10,580 bases of DNA from an uncultured Mollicutes bacterium (GTDB taxonomy: Bacteria; Bacillota_I; Bacilli_A; Acholeplasmatales; Anaeroplasmataceae): NCBI GenBank assembly GCA_937905855.1, contig CALCWU010000014.1, positions 1 through 10,580 on the forward strand, in the 5' to 3' direction. Below are positions 5,820 to 10,580 of the stretch, piece after piece (position 1 is the stretch's first letter; the number at the start of each line of letters is the position of its first letter). The notes beneath the pieces were generated by a model that saw only the letters and a program-made list of their open reading frames with translations, ran no database searches and was not told where the DNA came from. Position numbers and translations under genes: made by a program.

Positions 5820-7022
5820 ATGGAAATTATTAGAAATATCGTAGATGATATTATTTATGTTGGGGCTTCTGATAAAAGATTAGGACTATTTGAAAATTTA
5901 TTTCCAATTCCAAGTGGTGTAAGCTATAATTCATATCTAATTAACGATGAGCATACTTGCTTAATGGATACTTGTGATGTAAGTGTTGGTAAACAATTTA
6001 TTGAAAATCTAAAGGCTGCCTTAAATGGAAGAAGCTTAGATTATTTAGTAGTTAATCATATGGAGCCAGATCATGCTGCGTTAATAAGTGATGTATTGAT
6101 GCTTTATCCAAATGCTATGCTTATTTTAAATCAAATGACTTTGAAATTTTTAAATCAAGCTATTGATGAAAAATTTTCTTATATAATTGTTAAAGAAAAT
6201 GACTTTTTAGATTTGGGTAAGCATAAATTAACATTTATAATGACACCTATGGTACATTGGCCTGAGGTTATGATGAGCTATGATAGCTATTCTAAGGTAT
6301 TGTTTAGTGCTGATGCTTTTGGAACATTTGGAGCTTTAGATGGTAACATTTTTGCCGATGAGCTAAAGCTGGATGATACCTTCTATAGTGAGGCAAGAAG
6401 ATATTATACTAATATTGTTGGTAAATATGGTAGCAATGTTTTAAATGTCTTAAATAAGGCTAAGGCTTTGGATATAGAATATATTTGTGCCCTTCATGGT
6501 CCAATTTGGCATAATAATTTTAATGAGCTTTTAAATTTATATGCTTTGTGGGCTAGCTATAAGGAAGAGGTAAAGGGTGTAATGATTTGTTATGCTTCAA
6601 TGTATGGTAATACTGCTAATGCTGCCTACTTTCTTGCTAATGAGTTAGCTAAAAATGGCGTAAAGAGCATTAAGGTATATGATGTGAGCCAAACTGATGT
6701 TTCATATTTAATTTCTGATACGTTTAAATATTCAAATATCGTTTTAATGGCGCCAAATTATAATGCTAATATTTATCCGAAAATGGAAGCATATTTAATG
6801 GATATGGCTCATCTTAACGTTTCAAATAAGCATTTTTCAATTATTGAAAATGGTACCTGGGCTCCAGTAATTAGTAAGAAAATAACTGATTATGTAATAG
6901 CTCTTAATAATACTAAGCTAGTGGGCGAGCCTATAAAAATAAAAACAAGCGGTAATGCTGAAACAAAGCTAAAGCTTAATGAGCTTGCAGCTACGATAAC
7001 TAAAGATTTAAAAAATGACTAG
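5820..7022 (+). CDS. Flavodiiron protein (O2/NO reductase)
   Basis: At 400 residues this is the usual length of a class A flavodiiron protein. It has an N-terminal metallo-beta-lactamase-like diiron domain (about 1-250) and a C-terminal flavodoxin domain (about 253-395). Diiron ligands are visible: H80-x-E82-x-D84-H85 (NHMEPDH), H146 in VHWPE, D164 in SADAFG, and H226 in LHGPIWH. The FMN-binding loop starts at YASMYGNTA (258-266). There is no C-terminal rubredoxin or flavin reductase domain, so an external electron donor is needed. These cytosolic enzymes reduce O2 to water and/or NO to N2O in anaerobes; the preferred substrate cannot be read here. The gene follows grcA by 9 nt with only a weak ribosome site (TAGG overlapping the stop of grcA), which suggests translational coupling. 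A terminator overlaps its stop codon. Confidence 0.96.
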   Translation: MEIIRNIVDDIIYVGASDKRLGLFENLFPIPSGVSYNSYLINDEHTCLMDTCDVSVGKQFIENLKAALNGRSLDYLVVNHMEPDHAALISDVLMLYPNAMLILNQMTLKFLNQAIDEKFSYIIVKENDFLDLGKHKLTFIMTPMVHWPEVMMSYDSYSKVLFSADAFGTFGALDGNIFADELKLDDTFYSEARRYYTNIVGKYGSNVLNVLNKAKALDIEYICALHGPIWHNNFNELLNLYALWASYKEEVKGVMICYASMYGNTANAAYFLANELAKNGVKSIKVYDVSQTDVSYLISDTFKYSNIVLMAPNYNANIYPKMEAYLMDMAHLNVSNKHFSIIENGTWAPVISKKITDYVIALNNTKLVGEPIKIKTSGNAETKLKLNELAATITKDLKND

Positions 7023-7047
7023 ATTAATAATATCTAGTTATTTTTTT
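7013..7047 (+). terminator. Intrinsic terminator overlapping the flavodiiron stop codon
   Basis: ACTAGAT (7018-7024) pairs perfectly with ATCTAGT (7032-7038) around a seven-base loop. A-rich sequence before it and the T-run after it (7041-7047) extend the stem, with one G-T pair. The TAG stop (7020-7022) lies inside the stem. It closes the grcA-flavodiiron operon. Confidence 0.82.
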
Positions 7048-7070
7048 GCATAAAATTAATTGGTGATTTT

Positions 7071-8198
7071 GTGAAAAAAATAATTTTATGCTTATTTATA
7101 TTTTTATTAATACCAATTAAAGCAAAGGCTAATAATTTATGTAGCGGTGCTAAAAGTGCCATTTTAATTAATAGTATGGATGGAGAAATATTATATGAAC
7201 ATGAAAAGGATTTGAAATGTGCTCCAGCCTCTATGACTAAAATTATGACTCTTCTTTTAATTTATGATAGTATTAATGAGGGGAATCTGAAAAAGGATGA
7301 TATGATTGGCGTAAGTGAATATGCTAAGAGTATGGGTGGATCTCAGGTATTTTTAGATACTAGGGAAAAGCTTAGTGTCGATGATATGCTTAAATGTATA
7401 TGTATTGCTTCAGCAAATGATGCAGCAGTAGCTATGGCTGAGCATATTTATGGTAGTGAGGCTATGTTTGTAGAAAAGATGAATGATAGGGCTAAAGGGC
7501 TTGGCTGTTGTAATACTAATTTTTTAGATTGTACAGGATTAAATGATAATGAGCATTATTCATCTGCTTATGATATGGCTTTAATATCCAAGGAGTTAAT
7601 TATTAAATATCCTGATGTTTTAAATTACACCTCTATTAAGGAGGATTATATTAGAAAGGATACAGATAATCCCTTTTGGCTCGTTAATACAAATAAAACT
7701 CTAGGACATGTTGAGGGAATGCTTGGGCTTAAAACTGGTTATACAAATAAGGCTGGTTATTGTATAACCTTGGTTCAAAAAAAAGATGAATTAACACTTA
7801 TTAGTGTTGTGATGGGCTATGCTGACAAAACTAAGCGTAATGCTGAAAGTATTGGTTTATTAAATTATGGATTTAGTAATTTTAAAAATGAATTAGTTAT
7901 TAAGAAAAATGATATTATTGCTGAAATTGATGATATTAAATATAATCCTAGTAATTTAAAAATTATTGCTAAAGATAATGTTTATATTTTAAGAAAGAAA
8001 ACAGATAAAGAAAAATACAATATAAAATATGTTTACGAGGTAAATGATAAGAATTTAAATTTAAGTGTTGGTAAAGCGTATATATACGATAATGATAATA
8101 ATTTGATTAAAGAAGTAGAGCTTTACATAAGTACAAGTGTTAAAAAGAATTCTTTATTTAATATTATTAGGACATTAATAGGTAGGTTATTGCAATAA
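7071..8198 (+). CDS. D-alanyl-D-alanine carboxypeptidase, peptidase S11 family (DacA/DacF type)
   Basis: A 375-residue exported penicillin-binding protein that trims the terminal D-Ala of peptidoglycan pentapeptides. The signal peptide is residues 1-20 (cleavage after AKA). The three active-site motifs are present: S54-M-T-K57 in APASMTK, S114-A-N116, and K221-T-G223 in LKTGYTNKAGYC. A beta-rich C-terminal domain (about 275-355) follows, and a final amphipathic stretch (NSLFNIIRTLIGRLLQ) probably holds it on the membrane, as in this family. The mature form contains eight Cys, including C24, C50, C109, C111, C146, C147, C154 and C231, many more than usual for this family. The start is GTG, with GGTGAT (7062-7067) close by, so the exact start is slightly uncertain. 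The gene lies after a terminator and I see no good promoter in the short gap. Confidence 0.95.
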   Translation: MKKIILCLFIFLLIPIKAKANNLCSGAKSAILINSMDGEILYEHEKDLKCAPASMTKIMTLLLIYDSINEGNLKKDDMIGVSEYAKSMGGSQVFLDTREKLSVDDMLKCICIASANDAAVAMAEHIYGSEAMFVEKMNDRAKGLGCCNTNFLDCTGLNDNEHYSSAYDMALISKELIIKYPDVLNYTSIKEDYIRKDTDNPFWLVNTNKTLGHVEGMLGLKTGYTNKAGYCITLVQKKDELTLISVVMGYADKTKRNAESIGLLNYGFSNFKNELVIKKNDIIAEIDDIKYNPSNLKIIAKDNVYILRKKTDKEKYNIKYVYEVNDKNLNLSVGKAYIYDNDNNLIKEVELYISTSVKKNSLFNIIRTLIGRLLQ

Positions 8199-8217
8199 CA
8201 AATTTTAATGGTATACT
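8190..8217 (+). promoter_or_regulatory. Promoter of pnuC
   Basis: TTGCAA (8190-8195) and TATACT (8212-8217) are 16 bp apart, with TGG before the -10. The -35 overlaps the last codons of the carboxypeptidase gene. Transcription should begin near 8224. The element TTTAATGGTATACT nearly repeats the -10 region of the grcA promoter (TTTAATGGTATAAT). Confidence 0.7.
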
Positions 8218-8218
8218 T

Positions 8219-8242
8219 ATAGCTAAATGAGGTTTTAGCTAT
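8219..8242. repeat. Inverted repeat over the pnuC transcription start
   Basis: TAGCTAAA (8220-8227) and TTTAGCTA (8234-8241) form a perfect eight-base inverted repeat around TGAGGT. It begins 2-3 bp after the -10 box. Because the predicted start of transcription falls inside the left arm, a DNA operator is more likely than an RNA hairpin. The regulator is unknown. Confidence 0.5.
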
Positions 8243-8249
8243 GATTTTA

Positions 8250-8268
8250 AATTTTCGGAATATTCCGA
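8250..8268. promoter_or_regulatory. 14-bp perfect palindrome with a CodY-box-like core in the pnuC leader
   Basis: TCGGAATATTCCGA (8255-8268) is a perfect palindrome in otherwise AT-only surroundings. The overlapping AATTTTCGGAATATT (8250-8264) matches the published CodY consensus AATTTTCWGAAAATT at 13 of 15 positions. As RNA it gives UCGGA/UCCGA with an AUAU loop followed by UUUU, which could be a weak terminator. Which of these it is cannot be told from sequence. Confidence 0.35.
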
Positions 8269-8275
8269 TTTTAGA

Positions 8276-8320
8276 TCCTTCTTACTTAAATTAATATTGT
8301 TTTAATTTATGTAAGGAGGA
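8276..8320 (+). promoter_or_regulatory. Leader hairpin that hides the pnuC ribosome-binding site
   Basis: TCCTTCTTAC (8276-8285) pairs with GTAAGGAGGA (8311-8320), ten pairs with one U-G. After a single T-T mismatch, TAAATTAA (8287-8294) pairs with TTAATTTA (8302-8309) around a seven-base loop. The whole Shine-Dalgarno AAGGAGG (8313-8319) is inside the stem, 7 nt before the ATG at 8327. Such a stem would block translation unless opened by a ligand, temperature, a protein or a competing upstream fold. The 128 nt between 8198 and 8327 hold no gene. Confidence 0.65.
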
Positions 8321-8326
8321 AATTTT

Positions 8327-8992
8327 ATGAATAATCCAATTAAAAGCTTATCAAAAAAAGAAATATGCTTATGGATTGTATCAATTTTAATTATAATTTT
8401 ATCTAATGTTTTTTCAAGTAGAGTGGATGTTCTAACAATTATTGCTGCTTGTGTTGGTATTACATCTTTAGTTTTTGCAGCAAAGGGCAATGCCTGGGCC
8501 CAAATATTAATGATTATATTTGCTATCCTATATAGTATTATTTCATATAGGCTTCATTATTATGGTGAAATGATTACATATCTTGGTATGTCACTCCCAA
8601 TGGCTATTTTTTCAGCAATTACTTGGTTTAAAAATTCAAGTGGAGATGCTGTTAAAATTGAAAGGCTAAGCTATAAAAAAATAATTTTTGTTATCCTTTT
8701 AAGCATTCCTGTAACAGTAGGCTTTTATTTTATATTGAAAGCACTAAATACACCAAATCTATTTTTTTCAACTATTTCTATTACAACAAGCTTTTTAGCT
8801 TCAACATTTACATTATTAAGAACATCATTATATGCTGTTGGTTATGCCCTAAATGATTTAGTATTAATAATTTTATGGACTTTGGCTTCGATAGTTGATT
8901 TAGTTTATTTACCAGTAGTATTAAATTTTGTTATTTTTTTCTTTAATGATTTATATGGCTTTTTTTCTTGGCGAAAAAGAGAAGGTAACTAA
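8327..8992 (+). CDS. pnuC: PnuC-family nicotinamide riboside transporter
   Basis: A 221-residue polytopic membrane protein with about seven hydrophobic spans. It shows features I associate with PnuC: YYGEMITYLGMSLPM (78-92) followed by ITWFKN (98-103), then R165, Y169, N176-D177 and W184 in the later half, and the C-terminal NDLYGFFSWRKRE (207-219). PnuC proteins move nicotinamide riboside across the membrane by facilitated diffusion, and kinases then trap it for NAD synthesis; this is family knowledge. Close relatives carry thiamine or riboflavin, so the substrate is not certain from sequence. The start is fixed by AAGGAGG 7 nt upstream. Its own promoter and structured leader show that it is regulated separately from its neighbours. 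No NAD-synthesis gene is nearby to confirm the substrate, and I see no terminator after it. Confidence 0.88.
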   Translation: MNNPIKSLSKKEICLWIVSILIIILSNVFSSRVDVLTIIAACVGITSLVFAAKGNAWAQILMIIFAILYSIISYRLHYYGEMITYLGMSLPMAIFSAITWFKNSSGDAVKIERLSYKKIIFVILLSIPVTVGFYFILKALNTPNLFFSTISITTSFLASTFTLLRTSLYAVGYALNDLVLIILWTLASIVDLVYLPVVLNFVIFFFNDLYGFFSWRKREGN

Positions 8993-9030
8993 TGTTTATG
9001 TGCATATTGTTTTAAATATTTTTATAATAG

Positions 9031-9039
9031 TGTTATAAT
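9031..9039 (+). promoter_or_regulatory. Extended -10 promoter of pepD
   Basis: TGT directly precedes a perfect TATAAT (9034-9039), forming an extended -10. The -35 region at 17 bp is only TTTAAA (9011-9016). A second TATAAT at 9023-9028 has no usable -35. A 13-base direct repeat, AATATTTTTATAA, occurs at 9015-9027 and 9037-9049 and flanks the -10. Transcription would begin near 9046. TGAGGT (9060-9065) is the ribosome site for the ATG at 9073. Confidence 0.55.
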
Positions 9040-9072
9040 ATTTTTATAAAAATAAGAAATGAGGTAATAAAT

Positions 9073-10536
9073 ATGGCATGTACAACAATTTTAGTTGGTA
9101 AAAAGGCTAGCTATGATGGGTCAACAATGATAGCTAGAAATGATGATGGTTATTTTGATGTAAAAAAATTAATTGTGGTTGAGCCTAAGGATCAGCCAAG
9201 AAAGTATAAAAGTGTTATTGGACATTTAGAAATTGAGCTTCCAGATAATCCAATGCGTTATACATCAACACCAAGTGTTGATCCTAAATATGGCGTTTGG
9301 GCTGCAAATGGAATTAATGAGGCTAATGTTGCCATGACAGCAACAGAGACAATAACATCTAATTCTCGTGTTTTAGGTGCTGATCCATATGTAAGATATG
9401 AGAAGGCTAAAACTAAAAAGGATAAGGATAAAGCTGGAGGAATTGGTGAGGAGGATTTAGTTGTAATAACTATTCCTTATATTAGAAGTGCCAAGGAGGG
9501 TGTAATTCGTTTAGGTGAATTATTAGAAAAGTATGGAACATATGAGCCAAATGGCATTGCGTTCTCTGATAAGGATGAAATTTGGTGGCTTGAAACAATT
9601 GGTGGTCATAACTGGATTGCAAGAAGAGTCAAGGATGAGGAATATGTAATTATGCCTAACCAATTTGGGCTTGATAAATTTGATTTTGATGATGCCTATG
9701 GTGAGCAAAAGGAAAATATGTGCTCTAAGGGCTTGAAAAAGCTAATTTCAGACAATCATCTTGATTTAAATAATGATGGTAGCTTCAATCCCCGCTTAGC
9801 GTTTGGATCTCATAGTGATGCAGATCATGTTTATAATACACCAAGAGCTTGGTTTATGGCTCGTTATTTTAATCCTAGAACCTACAAATGGGATGGTGAG
9901 AATGCTGATTTTACACCTGAGAGTGATGATATTCCTTGGTCATTAGTACCAGAACATAAAATTACTGTTGAGGAGGTAAAATATATTCTTTCTTCATATT
10001 ATCAGGGCACTCCTTATAATCCGTATAAGAAGGGTGAAACTAATGAAAAAGGAATTTATCGTCCTATTGGTATAAGTAGAACAGGAGTTATGGCTATTTT
10101 ACAAATAAGAGGCTATGTTCCAAGTGAAATTAGTGCCGTTGAATGGGTATGCTTTGGCTCTAATGCTTTTAATGCTAGTGTTCCAATGTATGCTAATACA
10201 AAGAAAATGCCTAAATATATCAGCAATGTTACAAGTAAGGTTTCAACAGACAATCTATATTGGCCTTCAAGATTAATTAATGTACTTGCTGATGCTAATT
10301 ATGGAAGCAGTATTATGTTTGTTGAACGCTATCAAAATGCTGTTGCAAGTAAAGGTCATGAATTAATTAATGAATATGATAGAAAAATGACTGAGTCAAA
10401 TAAGTTTGATTTGATTGATGAAGCAAATGAAAAAATAGCTAAAATGGCTGAGGAGGAAACTAATAATACATTATCAAGAGTGTTACTAGATGCATCAGCT
10501 CATATGAAGAATGGCTATAATCGTAGTGATAATTAA
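9073..10536 (+). CDS. pepD: Dipeptidase PepD, peptidase family C69
   Basis: A 487-residue cytosolic dipeptidase of the Ntn-hydrolase fold, close to the length of lactobacillal PepD enzymes. The N-terminus MACTTILVGKKASYDGST is the family signature. Cys3 is the expected nucleophile and is exposed as the new N-terminus when Met-Ala is removed. Further family-like blocks are GVWAANGINEANVAMTATET (74-93), GIGEEDLV (123-130), IWWLETIGGHNWIARRV (169-185) and SRTGVMAILQIRG (336-348). There is no signal peptide, which suits a role in finishing the breakdown of imported peptides. It has its own promoter and no close partner gene. Only 44 nt of A-rich sequence follow to the window end, with no terminator in view. 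Confidence 0.95.
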   Translation: MACTTILVGKKASYDGSTMIARNDDGYFDVKKLIVVEPKDQPRKYKSVIGHLEIELPDNPMRYTSTPSVDPKYGVWAANGINEANVAMTATETITSNSRVLGADPYVRYEKAKTKKDKDKAGGIGEEDLVVITIPYIRSAKEGVIRLGELLEKYGTYEPNGIAFSDKDEIWWLETIGGHNWIARRVKDEEYVIMPNQFGLDKFDFDDAYGEQKENMCSKGLKKLISDNHLDLNNDGSFNPRLAFGSHSDADHVYNTPRAWFMARYFNPRTYKWDGENADFTPESDDIPWSLVPEHKITVEEVKYILSSYYQGTPYNPYKKGETNEKGIYRPIGISRTGVMAILQIRGYVPSEISAVEWVCFGSNAFNASVPMYANTKKMPKYISNVTSKVSTDNLYWPSRLINVLADANYGSSIMFVERYQNAVASKGHELINEYDRKMTESNKFDLIDEANEKIAKMAEEETNNTLSRVLLDASAHMKNGYNRSDN

Positions 10537-10580
10537 AAAAATAACAAAAAACAAAGAAAAGTATTGATTTTAGTTTAAAG

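Noticed and set aside
7026..7056. A possible promoter for the carboxypeptidase gene after the terminator (TAAAAT at 7051-7056).
   Set aside because: There is no usable -35, and the resulting start site would fall inside the ribosome-binding site.
8229..8241. GAGGTTTTAGCTA resembles the loop region of preQ1-I riboswitches.
   Set aside because: The matching CCCTC strand needed to close the first stem is absent, the A-rich tail does not follow, and the predicted start of transcription is only about 5 nt upstream.
9022..9040. Two TTATAA copies near the pepD promoter as a PerR box.
   Set aside because: The half-sites are separated by 5 bp instead of the 3 bp in the PerR consensus, and they are explained by overlapping -10-like sequences.
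1..10580. CRISPR arrays, tRNA or rRNA genes, insertion sequences, attachment sites.
   Set aside because: I found no regularly spaced repeats, no transposase or integrase genes and no tRNA-like cloverleaf between the genes.

Overview
The window looks like a chromosomal stretch from a low-GC (about 30% G+C by eye), Gram-positive-type fermentative bacterium of the Bacilli / Erysipelotrichia / RF39-like (Mollicutes-related) kind. Reasons are the strong A+T bias, Shine-Dalgarno sites of the GGAGG type, a penicillin-binding D,D-carboxypeptidase (so peptidoglycan is present), a c-di-GMP riboswitch of Firmicute form, a pyruvate formate-lyase spare-part protein and a flavodiiron O2/NO reductase. Trp is encoded by TGG throughout (29 codons by my count), so this is not a UGA=Trp Mollicute, although none of the nine genes ends in TGA. 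All genes lie on the + strand. The species cannot be named from sequence alone.

Layout. (1) Positions 1-898 hold the 3' part of an unrecognised, Asn/Ile/Lys/Tyr-rich protein. (2) Positions 899-1101 hold a promoter, a cyclic di-GMP-I (GEMM-I) aptamer and a terminator-like expression platform. (3) Positions 1102-3773 hold two exported proteins of the SipW/TasA-like type, both with a hydrophobic segment followed by an 'AWF' motif. The second also carries GLUG/beta-helix motifs. This looks like a c-di-GMP-controlled surface or adhesion operon. (4) A strong terminator at 3788-3823, whose stem contains the ribosome-binding site of the next gene, separates these from a four-repeat Ig-like, membrane-anchored surface protein (3825-5510). 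(5) A consensus promoter with a perfect 19-bp 9-1-9 palindrome at the transcription start drives a two-gene oxygen-stress operon: a minimal 76-aa GrcA-like glycyl-radical spare part for pyruvate formate-lyase, and a flavodiiron protein. A terminator overlaps the end of the second gene. (6) An exported S11 D-Ala-D-Ala carboxypeptidase follows (7071-8198). (7) A PnuC-family nicotinamide riboside transporter has its own promoter and a structured leader that can hide its ribosome-binding site (8190-8992). (8) A C69-family dipeptidase, PepD, closes the window (9073-10536).

The parts with most to offer are the riboswitch-controlled surface operon, the grcA-flavodiiron operon with its Fur/PerR-like palindrome, and the pnuC leader. 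The pnuC leader could be an RNA switch, but I could not match it to a known class from memory.
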